From the NCBI GenBank assembly GCA_963977005.1, contig CAXBMQ010000001.1:186001-250000 (forward strand): DNA of 64,000 nt, read 5' to 3'. Origin of the DNA: CAXBCP01 sp963977005. GTDB lineage: Bacteria > Pseudomonadota > Alphaproteobacteria > MPNO01 > UBA830. Of this stretch, positions 34,145-43,002 are shown in pieces. The notes under the pieces were generated by a model. The model had not been told where the DNA came from, searched no databases, and saw only the letters and a list, made by a program, of their open reading frames with translations. The number at the start of each line of letters is the position of its first letter. The first letter of the stretch is position 1. Both the position numbers and the translations under genes were made by a program.

Positions 34145-34558
34145 ATGGCCCGTATCATCACATTCGGTACTTTCGACTTGCTGCATGTCGGTCATGTGCG
34201 AATGCTGCGCCGGGCGGCGGCGCTGGGCGATTACCTGTGCGTCGGCGTGTCGAGCGATTCGCTCAATTTCGCCAAGAAGGGGCGGGGCCCGGTGTTCAGC
34301 GAAGAGGACCGGATGGAGATCGTTTCCAGCATAAAGGGCGTCGACGAGGTTTTTCTGGAAGAGTCGCTGGAGCAGAAGCTGGCATATATCGAGCAATATG
34401 ACGCGGACATACTGGTCATGGGAGACGACTGGGAAGGCAAGTTCGACTTCGCCGCAAGCATCTGTGAAGTGCGCTATCTCCCGAGAACCGAAGGCATCTC
34501 AACCACCGAACTATTGCAGGTCATTCCCGACGCACCGGATCCGGCCGACAACGCATAA
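34145..34558 (+). CDS. tagD: Glycerol-3-phosphate cytidylyltransferase
   Basis: 137 residues, about the normal TagD length. The HxGH nucleotidyltransferase motif is at residues 14-17 (GTFDLLHVGHV) and the signature RTEGISTTEL is near the end. YDADILVMGDDWEGKFDF is the substrate region seen in TagD/GCT. It makes CDP-glycerol from CTP and glycerol-3-phosphate. It is immediately downstream of the GpsA-like gene, so the three genes form a self-contained CDP-glycerol supply-and-transfer module. The gene is the end of the rightward set and convergent with the flippase gene 29 nt away. Confidence 0.95.
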   Translation: MARIITFGTFDLLHVGHVRMLRRAAALGDYLCVGVSSDSLNFAKKGRGPVFSEEDRMEIVSSIKGVDEVFLEESLEQKLAYIEQYDADILVMGDDWEGKFDFAASICEVRYLPRTEGISTTELLQVIPDAPDPADNA

Positions 34559-34587
34559 TGCCGTCACTTCGGCGGTTGCATCGACGT

Positions 34588-36096
34588 TCAGGCCGCCTTG
34601 CGCCGCCGTAGAATAGAGACATACGGAACCGCATCGCTGATATAGGTGTAATCCTCTTCACTGATAAGAAACCTGATCAGGACGGCACCCGCAAAGAGCT
34701 GCCAGCACATCACGACTGGAAGCATCTGCCAGAAGCCGTCGATGCCGGAAAGAATGAGCAGAGCGGCACACGGGGCCTGAAGGACGCCTACCTTGAGCGC
34801 CGGCAAGACCATTGCCCCGAAGTAGCTTACGATCGACAGGTCTATGTTCGTGCACACGTATCGGGGCAGGAAGACGGTTTTCGTGACAAAGATCGGAATT
34901 GCCGTGCCCAACGCGATGCCAATGAGACCGAAATACTGCACCAGCAGCACGCTGAGCAAAACGTTGGCAACGGCTTCGCAGATCGTGAGATAGGCGTTGT
35001 ACCGGTGTTTCGCGATCGCATAGAGAACCTGGACCGCAGCATTCTGGCTCAGACCAAGCGGCATGACGATGGCCAGGATGATAAGGGGCCAGACCGCACC
35101 GGTGAAATCAGGACCGACCCAAATATCGATAAACGATGGCGCAAGCATGATCAGTGTGCCGGATGCCATGCAGCAAAGGGCCGTGCTGAATCGGGTGATA
35201 AGCAGGAGTTTTTCACGGATTAAATCAATCCGGTCCTCGGCATAATACCCGGCGAACAGCGGCTGCGTGCCGCCAACGATATTCGCAACGACGTTTGCCG
35301 CCATATTGTGCAGAACCAGGCCGATATTGTAGATGCCCGCCGCGGCGCTCGTCATTGCAGCCCCGATCACCAGAACATCGACCCGGAAACGCAAGATGTC
35401 TCCGATACTGGTCAGAAACGTGAACCGGCCAAAATCGATCAGGGAGAAAAGCTGGGCATTCGAAACATTGCGGACTGAAAACGTGCCGGGCGGCAATGAC
35501 CGTATCGAGAACGCAAAATGGAGCAGGTAGGCGAAAAGGTTCAGGGCAAGGGTCACAAGCGCAATTTCCACGATCGTTCCGCCGAATCGCAGCACCGCAT
35601 AAATCAGGCCGATGCGGATGGCCGCCTGCAATCCCGTCGCGATCGCGATCAAGTCGTAGCGCAGTTGCACGGTGAGGACTGCCTGAAAGACGCTCGCGGG
35701 CAATGAGATGGCAATGTTCAGCCCGATGATCAGGATGACGGTCCGCAGCATCGGGATATTGTCGGAATTTGCCAACAGAAGCGGCGCATACAGCCAGGCC
35801 GCCGCACAGATCAGCAGAGCGACCGCAGAGAGGAGAAACAAACCGTAAACCGATGTCGACAGGACGCGGCCGATCTCGGCCTGTTTATCCTCGGCCCAGT
35901 TCGTGCCGAGGAAACGGACGGTGGCGCTTACGAGCCCAAAATCAAGGACACCGAAATACCCCATCAGGGTTCCGACAATCACCCAGATCCCGTACCAGTG
36001 ACCGCCGAGAACCTGGATTATCCATGGCACCGTCACGAGCGACGAGACAACGACAATGCCGAAGGCGATATTTCGTGTAAGAGCTGCACGCCCCAT
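34588..36096 (-). CDS. Polysaccharide flippase (Wzx-like, MOP superfamily)
   Basis: 502 residues with about 12-14 membrane segments throughout (FGIVVVSSLVTVPWIIQVLGG, GYFGVLDFGLVSATVRFLG, LLSAVALLICAAAWLYAPLLL, then GGTQPLFAGYYAEDR before the second half). GLVSATVRF and LNLFAYLLHFAF placements fit the Wzx/PST branch. It should flip the lipid-linked repeat unit across the inner membrane. The start is the ATG at 36096. It is the only gene on the minus strand between 27 and 39 kb and is divergent from the O-antigen-ligase-like gene across 356 bp. Confidence 0.92.
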   Translation of the reverse strand: MGRAALTRNIAFGIVVVSSLVTVPWIIQVLGGHWYGIWVIVGTLMGYFGVLDFGLVSATVRFLGTNWAEDKQAEIGRVLSTSVYGLFLLSAVALLICAAAWLYAPLLLANSDNIPMLRTVILIIGLNIAISLPASVFQAVLTVQLRYDLIAIATGLQAAIRIGLIYAVLRFGGTIVEIALVTLALNLFAYLLHFAFSIRSLPPGTFSVRNVSNAQLFSLIDFGRFTFLTSIGDILRFRVDVLVIGAAMTSAAAGIYNIGLVLHNMAANVVANIVGGTQPLFAGYYAEDRIDLIREKLLLITRFSTALCCMASGTLIMLAPSFIDIWVGPDFTGAVWPLIILAIVMPLGLSQNAAVQVLYAIAKHRYNAYLTICEAVANVLLSVLLVQYFGLIGIALGTAIPIFVTKTVFLPRYVCTNIDLSIVSYFGAMVLPALKVGVLQAPCAALLILSGIDGFWQMLPVVMCWQLFAGAVLIRFLISEEDYTYISDAVPYVSILRRRKAA

Positions 36097-36452
36097 CAGC
36101 GCAGCCGCCGCCCCACGGGTTCGAAAACGCCGGCGGCCCCCGGAGGGAGCGGAATCGGGAGAGGACAGTGCCTTTTACCTCTTAATCGATGCGCCCAACG
36201 GTCGGGCCACTGATGGTTCCATAAAGCGAACCAACCGGAGGGTCCAGCACTTTGTCTCTGGACCGGCGGGACCATCAGACCATGCGATCCGGGGGAGTCA
36301 GAGCCATTGACGCAAAAAAAATAAATCTCGCCTATACTTGGATAAGCTACTTGAAAAAGTGCCGGCGACATTCGGTTTTCCGTATGAAGCAAACCGGTGT
36401 AGACATCGCGACGAGAGACGCTGTTTTTATAGGTTAGCGGCCAAGCCAGACC
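36097..36452. other. Divergent intergenic region between flippase and ligase genes
   Basis: 356 bp with no supported gene. It contains a perfect 7-bp inverted repeat, GGTCCAG (36241-36247) and CTGGACC (36258-36264), with a 10-nt loop and no T-run, so it is a hairpin or operator rather than a terminator. Around 36308-36339 an AT-rich block holds TTGACG and TATACT, but 20 nt apart, which is too long for a good sigma-70 promoter. The promoters of both flanking genes must lie here, but I cannot assign them. Confidence 0.4.
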
Positions 36453-37874
36453 ATGCGCGACGTAATTATCACGCTCATAATCTTCGGCGGCATTCCATTT
36501 GTCTTCGCCCGGCCCTGGATCGGGATTCTGCTGTTCTCTTGGGTTTCGTATATGAATCCCCACAGGCTTACCTATGGATTTGCCTATTCTTTCCAGTTCG
36601 CGCTGATTATCGCTCTCGTCACCATCATCGCCTATGCGATAAGCCGGGAACCGAAGAAAATCCCGGTTACGCCCGTAACCACGCTCCTCCTGATGTTCAT
36701 TGCATGGACATCGATTACGACGGTCACGGCGCTTGCCCCGGAAGCGTCGTCGACGCAATACACCACCTTTATCAAAATCCAGTTGATGACCTTTCTGGCG
36801 CTGACGATGATGATCTCGCGGGAACGGCTGAACTGGCTCATCATCATAATCGTTGTTTCAATTGGTTTTTACGGCGTCCGCGGCGGCGTGTTTTCGATCC
36901 TGACCGGCGGGAATTACCGGGTCTGGGGACCGGCCGGTAGCTTCTTCGAGGACAACAACCATCTAGCGCTGACGCTGATCATGACAATGCCGTTCATGCA
37001 TTACCTGCAATTAGTCGCAGACAATAAATGGAAACGACACCTGTTGAGCGGCGTCATGCTGCTCACGCTCGTGGCGATCATCGGCACCTATTCGCGCGGC
37101 GCGTTGCTGGCGTTGGCAGCGATGAGTTTGGTTCTTTGGCTGCGTTCCTCAAAAAAATTCGTGATCGGACTGGCCGGGATCGTCTGCGTCGTCGGCGTGC
37201 TCTCGATGATGCCCCAGAAATGGTTCGACCGGATGGATACGATCAATACCTACAAGGAGGATGAATCGGCTTCAGGACGACTCGACGCCTGGCTCTTCGC
37301 AATCAATGTCGCAAATGACCGGGTTCTCGGCGGTGGCTTCAAAGTCAATACGCGGGCTGATATCTGGCCTATTTACAATCCGGAAGCCCCGACACACCGC
37401 GCCCCGCACAGTATCTATTTCGAGGTTCTCGGCGAACATGGCTGGATCGGGCTCTTTATCTTCCTGTCACTCGGGGCGACGGCGTTTTTTACATGCGGCA
37501 GGACTGTCAAGTTAACTAAAAACCGGCCTGATCTGAAATGGGCTGCCGATCTGTCGAAGATGATGCAAGTCAGTCTTGTCGGATATGCGGCGGCAGGTAC
37601 ATTCCTGAATCTTTCGACTTTCGATCTGTATTATCACGTTCTCGCCATCATCGTAATGACGCGTTACCTGGTCGGACTTGAGCTAAAAGTACCTGTTGCG
37701 AACCTCGAAACTCCCGAAGGCGTCGATCCGCCGGCGCATGTCGCCGAAGCGAGCGGCGGTCCCCAGAACGGTCGGCAACCAGAGCCGGGCCGAGAGAAGA
37801 TTGCGCCGAATCCCCAGCCCTCCGCCGAGGGCAATCTGGGTGGCGCCTCGGGCTACCTGATCAAACGCCGTTAG
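36453..37874 (+). CDS. XrtA-associated O-glycosylation ligase (Wzy/WaaL-like)
   Basis: 473 residues, about 10-12 membrane segments. The N-terminus GGIPFVFARPWIGILLFSWVSYMNPHRL is the distinctive start of the putative O-glycosylation ligase family of exosortase A systems. A long periplasmic loop follows near residue 270 (SASGRLDAWLFAINVANDRVLG) with PTHRAPHSIYFEVLGEHGWIG, matching the catalytic-loop His/Arg pattern of Wzy_C enzymes. It probably polymerises the EPS repeat or transfers glycan to exosortase-sorted proteins. The C-terminal ~60 residues are hydrophilic and Pro/Glu-rich, likely cytoplasmic. Its presence ties region 2 to the XrtA system in region 1. Confidence 0.92.
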   Translation: MRDVIITLIIFGGIPFVFARPWIGILLFSWVSYMNPHRLTYGFAYSFQFALIIALVTIIAYAISREPKKIPVTPVTTLLLMFIAWTSITTVTALAPEASSTQYTTFIKIQLMTFLALTMMISRERLNWLIIIIVVSIGFYGVRGGVFSILTGGNYRVWGPAGSFFEDNNHLALTLIMTMPFMHYLQLVADNKWKRHLLSGVMLLTLVAIIGTYSRGALLALAAMSLVLWLRSSKKFVIGLAGIVCVVGVLSMMPQKWFDRMDTINTYKEDESASGRLDAWLFAINVANDRVLGGGFKVNTRADIWPIYNPEAPTHRAPHSIYFEVLGEHGWIGLFIFLSLGATAFFTCGRTVKLTKNRPDLKWAADLSKMMQVSLVGYAAAGTFLNLSTFDLYYHVLAIIVMTRYLVGLELKVPVANLETPEGVDPPAHVAEASGGPQNGRQPEPGREKIAPNPQPSAEGNLGGASGYLIKRR

Positions 37875-37931
37875 CTCTTGATTTCGTGCACCACGCCCGG
37901 CAACCGGCATATCCACATATATTTGGAGCGA

Positions 37932-37961
37932 TTGCCTTGCTCCTCGTCAAAGCACTATGAT
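37932..37961 (+). promoter_or_regulatory. Candidate promoter of the acyltransferase-phosphatase gene
   Basis: TTGCCT (37932-37937) and TATGAT (37956-37961) are 18 nt apart; the start would be near 37968, about 64 nt before the ATG at 38032. The 157-bp gap after the ligase gene is AT-richer than its surroundings, which supports a separate promoter here. Confidence 0.45.
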
Positions 37962-38031
37962 ATCAGTCTCCGTCTGCCAGGCTTATACATCTGCGGTGCC
38001 TGCCGATTAAAATAGTGGTGTTACCGTCGAT

Positions 38032-39663
38032 ATGTCTCCATCCTATTCTATCTACCTCGACCTGGTTCGATTCTTCGCCTCTTCTCTGGTCGTACTTTAC
38101 CACTCCCAATATATATACAAAACTGGCCTTCTAATTACAGACTTCGGACATGAGGCCGTTATAGTTTTCTTTGTACTGTCCGGCTATGTCATCGCATTTG
38201 TCGCAGACACAAAAGAGAACACCCTGAAATCATATGCGCTATCGCGGTTGGCACGCATCTACTCCGTGGCCATCCCCGCCATCGTCGCAACCGTGATCCT
38301 TGATTACGCGGGCAACGCGATCGCATCGGCCGTCTACGATGGCCGTTTTCCCAACGATTTTCCCGTCTTTCGCCTTTTTACGAGCACTCTTTACCTCAAC
38401 GAGATCTGGGCTATTTCGATCCAGCTATTCTCGAACGTTCCCTACTGGTCGATCAATTACGAGGTCTGGTACTACATTTCGTTTGCGGTGCTGACTTATT
38501 TCACGGGCCCGAAACGGTGGATCCTTTTCATCCTGGCAATTCTTCTTTTTGGCTACAAGATCCTTCTTTTAATGCCGATCTGGTGGCTTGGCGTGTACCT
38601 GTACCGATCCAGGGCTGCGCGATCGTTGTCGGAGCCGGTCGCCTGGCTCTGTCTCATAATCTCTGCCATAGGCATCGCTGCTTACATCAGGTTCGACATT
38701 GGCGGATGGGGGTGGAATTTCACCGAAAACCTGCTTGGTGCAGAGCAAGCCCGGCAAACACTTGCGTTCAGCCGACAATTCTTGTCCGACTACTATCTTG
38801 GTTTTTTTGTTGCTCTCCATTTCGCGGCCATGAGTGTCCTGAGCAGCCGGGTGCAGGGCGTACTGGTGTTGATGGAAAAACCTATTCGTTGGCTTGCGGG
38901 CTATACACTTGCGGTCTACCTGCTGCATCAACCGCTCCTGAACTTCTTCCATGCCGTCCTATACACGGAAGAAATGAACGCGATGCCCTACATCGCCATA
39001 TTGGCATTAACTTTCGTTGTCGCGATGGCGATCGGTCATTACACAGAGAAGAAAAAATACGTCTGGAAACGATGGTTCACCGGCCTTTGGGACGGAACAG
39101 AGCGATTCATCGACACGAAATTCGGCACGCTCCGCGGACTGGTAAGATTGGCGATCGCAGATGTCACCCGTTTGGTTGGACTCTACAGACGGTATGGAAA
39201 AGTTGACTGGAACAGCGTTCGCCGACTGGTTTTCGTCTGTCAGGGAAATATCTGCCGAAGCCCGTTCGCCCACAAATTGGCCGAACAACTGATCGACAAA
39301 TACCCAATCGTATCGATCGGGCTTGCGACCACAACCGGTGTCTCCGCGTTCGAACTGGCACGCAGTACGGCGGAAAATTTCTCTGTGGACCTGAGAGAAC
39401 ATCGCGCGACCGATCTGTCCGATTTTGAAATTCTCGACGGCGATCTGTTCCTTGTGATGGAAGACCGCCATGTCCATCAGCTGGGCCCGAAGCTTGCCGG
39501 CCGGAACGTTCAGATTGTGCTTTTGGGACTGTGGTGTCGTCCGCGTTTTGCCCTTCTCTATGACCCCTACAAGTTGTCTGCGGCTTATTTCCAGACCTGT
39601 TTTGATCGCATTGTCCGATCAGTGACACGTCTTGCCGAGCAGGCTAACGGGTCATCCCGGTAA
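38032..39663 (+). CDS. Acyltransferase-3 fused to low-molecular-weight protein tyrosine phosphatase
   Basis: A 543-residue single open frame with two domains. Residues about 1-345 are an integral-membrane acyltransferase-3 protein (SIYLDLVRFFASSLVVLYHS with the conserved His, FFVLSGYVIAF, SRLARIYSVAIPA, then about 10 helices to YLLHQPLLNFFHA). These enzymes O-acetylate surface glycans. Residues about 396-535 are a cytosolic LMW-PTP: the P-loop CQGNICRS with Cys403 and Arg409, and the general acid in YDPYKLSAAYFQTCFDRI (Asp511). LMW-PTPs normally stand alone next to Wzc/BY-kinases and reverse their phosphorylation. Fusion to an acyltransferase would put the phosphatase at the membrane and could link glycan acetylation to BY-kinase control. 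The two domains are in one frame with no stop, so a joined pair of adjacent genes is unlikely. Confidence 0.9.
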   Translation: MSPSYSIYLDLVRFFASSLVVLYHSQYIYKTGLLITDFGHEAVIVFFVLSGYVIAFVADTKENTLKSYALSRLARIYSVAIPAIVATVILDYAGNAIASAVYDGRFPNDFPVFRLFTSTLYLNEIWAISIQLFSNVPYWSINYEVWYYISFAVLTYFTGPKRWILFILAILLFGYKILLLMPIWWLGVYLYRSRAARSLSEPVAWLCLIISAIGIAAYIRFDIGGWGWNFTENLLGAEQARQTLAFSRQFLSDYYLGFFVALHFAAMSVLSSRVQGVLVLMEKPIRWLAGYTLAVYLLHQPLLNFFHAVLYTEEMNAMPYIAILALTFVVAMAIGHYTEKKKYVWKRWFTGLWDGTERFIDTKFGTLRGLVRLAIADVTRLVGLYRRYGKVDWNSVRRLVFVCQGNICRSPFAHKLAEQLIDKYPIVSIGLATTTGVSAFELARSTAENFSVDLREHRATDLSDFEILDGDLFLVMEDRHVHQLGPKLAGRNVQIVLLGLWCRPRFALLYDPYKLSAAYFQTCFDRIVRSVTRLAEQANGSSR

Positions 39664-40882
39664 CCACCCCACGCAACTTCCGCATAACATTCATAAGATC
39701 CGTCACGAACGGCTTTGGATCCGCGACGTCGAACACGAAAAATTTCGACCGTGGGTTCACAAAGCAGGCGACATAGTCCTTGACGATACGCCACCTGTCG
39801 ATACGAAACAGCGGGTCCCGGATCGCAGACGGGTTAAACAGCGTGCGGATCAGCGCCTTAGTGAAGGGGATCCAGTAACAGCACTTCAATTCGGGATAGG
39901 GCTGCACATACGCCGGCACAGATTCCTTCTGACCGATCGTAGCGACAAGTCCGGATGCGAAGGGCACGGAGGCTGCAATCGCAAGCGGCAGGCTGCCCCA
40001 GAAGCGCCCGTTGATTTCCATAAATGCCCAACTACCGGCATCGGGATCATACCGGTATTCCACCATCGCGACCCCGGTCCAGTTCAGCGCCCGTAGCAAC
40101 GCCTTCGATTTTTCCCGGATCTCGACATACTCCGAAAGGGGAACCGACCGGCATAGAACGGAGGTGCCCCCCTCGGGCGGCCACTCGTGGAGACGTTCGT
40201 GTTGAAACTCGATCAACACTTCGCCATCACGGGCGAGAAACATCTGTCCGACCCCGTGACCCCCGCAGTATCGCTGTATCAGGGGAAAACGGCCAACGGG
40301 AACATAACGCTTCAAGCAGGCCCGGAGTTGGTCAGCGTTGAACGCATATTCAGCTTTCTTTAACGGCAGGCCGGCGCTGTTGAGTGCCGATGAGATCTGG
40401 TTTGGGTCCGCCCATTTCAGCACGACTGGAAAGCCCGTCCGGGCGACCGCGCGGTCTACCTCGGCGATATCCCCGATCTGACAGGAAGGCGGACTCGGAA
40501 TCCCGACGGTGTCGGCGACTTCCTGGCATTTCGACTTGTCCAGCACGAGCTGGAGCCGGTCCTCCGGCGGAACCAGTAGCGTCAGCGCAGACTCCAGTTC
40601 GTCGCGGTTGCGGTTCAGCATCAGCAGATCTGACTCGCTGATCGCAAGAAGACATGATCCGGGGTGCACGGCAGCAAGCTCGATCAGCTGCGCAATGACC
40701 GCGTCTTCGTCCACGGCACGAACACAGTAGTGATCGCAGTATCGCGACGATGATGCCAACGCCGTTGCCGTTCGCCCAAGGCCTACTACCCTGTATCCGT
40801 GTCGGCCAAGGTCGCGAACCACCGCGAGCCCGATCGGCGTATCCAGACCGAGAACGATGACCGTGCCGCAGCGATTAACCAT
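39644..40882 (-). CDS. ATP-grasp family enzyme (carboxylate-amine ligase-like)
   Basis: 412 residues. The N-terminal pre-ATP-grasp Rossmann part starts TVIVLGLDTPIGLAVVRDLGRHGYRVVG, and the ATP-grasp core follows (DKSKCQEVADTVGIPSPPS, FPVVLKWADPNQ, FPLIQRYCGGHGVGQMFL). The metal-binding region is WAFMEINGRFWGSLPLA (Glu/Asn). This is the architecture of carbamoyl-phosphate-synthase-like ATP-grasp ligases seen in capsule and surface-glycan loci, which couple a carboxylate to an amine or another nucleophile. The substrate cannot be read. Its C-terminus overlaps the 3' end of the acyltransferase-phosphatase gene by 20 nt, tail to tail. Its start abuts the deacetylase stop (TGAATG). Confidence 0.85.
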   Translation of the reverse strand: MVNRCGTVIVLGLDTPIGLAVVRDLGRHGYRVVGLGRTATALASSSRYCDHYCVRAVDEDAVIAQLIELAAVHPGSCLLAISESDLLMLNRNRDELESALTLLVPPEDRLQLVLDKSKCQEVADTVGIPSPPSCQIGDIAEVDRAVARTGFPVVLKWADPNQISSALNSAGLPLKKAEYAFNADQLRACLKRYVPVGRFPLIQRYCGGHGVGQMFLARDGEVLIEFQHERLHEWPPEGGTSVLCRSVPLSEYVEIREKSKALLRALNWTGVAMVEYRYDPDAGSWAFMEINGRFWGSLPLAIAASVPFASGLVATIGQKESVPAYVQPYPELKCCYWIPFTKALIRTLFNPSAIRDPLFRIDRWRIVKDYVACFVNPRSKFFVFDVADPKPFVTDLMNVMRKLRGVVTGMTR

Positions 40883-41869
40883 TCAAAAAATTTTATCGTT
40901 CAGGAAATTTTCGGCGGACCTCATTAGAGAGTTCAGGGTACTCCCCGCAATGTCTGGCAAGGCCTCTTCCGTCGTCAGTTCGTCACCGATTTTCGACATC
41001 GGCACGACATCAAAACGATCGGAATTTGCCGCCAGATATGCACATAGCCGTTCAAATCGTCGCTGAACCAGACGATTGGGCCTCATACGTGTGAAGCGCA
41101 CCTGCTCGCGTTTCAGAAACTCAAACGGGTGGGTCAGAATAACGGCGACCGAACCTCCCATCGCATGGACATTTTCCAGTGTGGAGATTTGCTCGGCCGC
41201 GCTTATGGAGGTCACCTGCAGGGGCCGTCTCCGCCCGCGACCGACGGGCCCCGAATCGGAAAAACAGGTCACTGGGTATTCCAGAATCCCGGCATATCGT
41301 TTGACCCCACCGGCAATCTGAAGGGGTATTTCTTCCGGCCGGTTTGCAGCAATACAAAGATTTGACGATGTCTTCAGCCCGGCTGCACTCATCGCTTCAA
41401 ACACATTCATCGCCGTTGAGAAATTTCCCGTCCGCATACTCGTCGGTCGATCCCCGGTCCAACCCTCGATCAAATCGCAACCCTCGGCAATAAGCCGGGC
41501 AAGGTCCCCGGTTTCCATCAGATGGCAGTCGTCGCCATAGGCATGCCGATGTTTCAGTTCACCATTTTCGAAATTGGTCCACGTAGGATGAATATGAAGT
41601 TGAACATCCTGCCCCGCTTCTTTCAGACTCCGCGCATAGGCTCCCATGAGATCGGCGCCGAAATATCTGACATGCGCCGTTTCGGTAAAGAAAGTAGCTG
41701 CGAGAGAGTGCTGCCGAAGTGTCCTGATCAAAAAACCCAGCGCTTCGCTCCGTCCGTCAACTTCGCCCCAGACAGGTTCGTGGATCAGAGGCAGGTTGCG
41801 CCCGGGATCTTCGTAAGCACCAGCAATGGACGGCTCTGTATCGACGGTGATGACAACTCTGGTTTTCAT
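40883..41869 (-). CDS. Polysaccharide deacetylase-like protein (diverged NodB)
   Basis: 328 residues from the ATG at 41869, which has GGAGG 6 nt upstream; the longer frame from 41902 is not needed. The N-terminus VVITVDTEPS holds the first NodB-type aspartate, LAATFFTETAHV is the TFF strand, QLHIHPTW the His-x-His motif, and SMRTGNFS the Arg region. The late VAVILTHPFEF gives a second His. The canonical NodB metal triad is rearranged, as in WalW-like or hexosaminidase-type deacetylases. It may deacetylate a nucleotide-linked or lipid-linked sugar. It is translationally adjacent to the ATP-grasp gene (stop and start touch), suggesting the two act in sequence: deacetylation to a free amine, then ligation. 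Confidence 0.8.
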   Translation of the reverse strand: MKTRVVITVDTEPSIAGAYEDPGRNLPLIHEPVWGEVDGRSEALGFLIRTLRQHSLAATFFTETAHVRYFGADLMGAYARSLKEAGQDVQLHIHPTWTNFENGELKHRHAYGDDCHLMETGDLARLIAEGCDLIEGWTGDRPTSMRTGNFSTAMNVFEAMSAAGLKTSSNLCIAANRPEEIPLQIAGGVKRYAGILEYPVTCFSDSGPVGRGRRRPLQVTSISAAEQISTLENVHAMGGSVAVILTHPFEFLKREQVRFTRMRPNRLVQRRFERLCAYLAANSDRFDVVPMSKIGDELTTEEALPDIAGSTLNSLMRSAENFLNDKIF

Positions 41870-41908
41870 ACAAAGCCTCCGGAAAAGAGCCTGGCGTAGC
41901 AACCTGGC

Positions 41909-42889
41909 TCAGTCGAGACCGTTATACGCCTTGAACCATTCCACGAACTTCGGCACGCCAACATCGATCGACGTCGTCGGCTCGAACCCGAGGTCCCGCC
42001 GGATAGCCTCGATATCGGCGAAGCTTTCCTTCACGTCTCCCATCTGCATCGGCTTCATGATGGTTTCGGCCTTCTTACCAAGACAGTCCTCAAGCACGCT
42101 GATCATACGCATCAGCGGTTCGGAACGGTGATTGCCGATATTGTAGACCCGGTGCGGCGGCCCCGCATCCGCCGCGGGCGCTTTGTCATGAGCTGCAACA
42201 ACACCGGTTACGATATCATCGACATAGGTGAAATCACGTTTCATGTCGCCGTGATTGAACACCTGTATCGGCCGGCCGTTCACGATCGCATCCGCAAAAA
42301 TATACAGCGCCATATCGGGCCTGCCCCACGGCCCGTAGACGGTAAAGAACCGCAAGCCGGTCTGCGGCAGCCCGTACAGGTGTGCGTAGCTGTAGCTCAT
42401 ATGTTCATTCGCCCGTTTGGTCGCCGCATAGAGCGACACTGGCGAATCCACCCGGTCCTCGACGGCAAACGGCAGTTTTGTGTTCCCACCGTAAACGGAG
42501 CTGGAGCTTGCATAGACCAGGTGGTCGAATTCAGGCTGATGCCGGCAAAGCTCGAGTATGGTCATATGCGCCACCAGATTCGCATCGACATAGTCGAACG
42601 GATGTTCGATCGAATGACGGACACCGGCCTGCGCTGCGAGATGGATCGCCCGGGTCACGCCGTCAATCGCCGTCCGCGTCTCGTCATAGGCCGACCGGTC
42701 CGAAAGATCGAGCTTGTGGAAACTGAAGCCGTCCCGCGCGGCGAGACGTTCGAGACGGGCGTTTTTCAGCGCGACACTGTAATAGTCGTTGACGACATCG
42801 ATACCGACGACTTCGTCGCCGCGATCCAGCAGCCGCATCGCCGTGTGATAACCGATAAAGCCGGCAACCCCGGTCACGAGCGTTTTCAT
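41909..42889 (-). CDS. NAD-dependent nucleotide-sugar epimerase (UDP-glucuronate 4-epimerase-like)
   Basis: 326 residues from the ATG at 42889 (MKTLVTGVAGFIG); the TTG at 42904 is a less likely start. The SDR-extended signature is TGVAGFIGYHTAMRLL, the active-site triad is Ser in YASSSSVYGGNTKLPF plus Tyr/Lys in LYAATKRANEHMS, and LRFFTVYGPWGRPDMAL matches UDP-glucuronate/galacturonate epimerases of capsule loci. It likely supplies UDP-GalA or a related uronic acid. It is the first gene of a leftward set with the deacetylase and ATP-grasp genes, served by the promoter at 42940-42968. Confidence 0.92.
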   Translation of the reverse strand: MKTLVTGVAGFIGYHTAMRLLDRGDEVVGIDVVNDYYSVALKNARLERLAARDGFSFHKLDLSDRSAYDETRTAIDGVTRAIHLAAQAGVRHSIEHPFDYVDANLVAHMTILELCRHQPEFDHLVYASSSSVYGGNTKLPFAVEDRVDSPVSLYAATKRANEHMSYSYAHLYGLPQTGLRFFTVYGPWGRPDMALYIFADAIVNGRPIQVFNHGDMKRDFTYVDDIVTGVVAAHDKAPAADAGPPHRVYNIGNHRSEPLMRMISVLEDCLGKKAETIMKPMQMGDVKESFADIEAIRRDLGFEPTTSIDVGVPKFVEWFKAYNGLD

Positions 42890-42939
42890 AGAATTTGCGT
42901 CCAAAAGGAAAGGTGTATGCTGGTATTCTACCGCGTTTT

Positions 42940-42968
42940 AACATAAATTTTCTCAGGTGATACAGCAA
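42940..42968 (-). promoter_or_regulatory. Promoter of the epimerase-deacetylase-ATP-grasp operon
   Basis: On the minus strand TTGCTG (complement of 42963-42968) and TATGTT (complement of 42940-42945) are 17 nt apart. The start would fall near 42933, about 44 nt before the epimerase ATG. The stretch is AT-rich and non-coding on both strands. Confidence 0.45.
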
Positions 42969-43002
42969 TTGATCGTTTGGTCGGATTTTCTCGGGAGTAA
43001 CC

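Noticed and set aside
36241..36264. 7-bp inverted repeat as a transcription terminator
   Set aside because: No T-run follows on either strand and it lies between divergent genes, where a terminator is not expected.
36308..36339. TTGACG and TATACT as a promoter for the O-antigen-ligase-like gene
   Set aside because: The spacer is 20 nt, too long for a normal sigma-70 promoter; kept only as a note.
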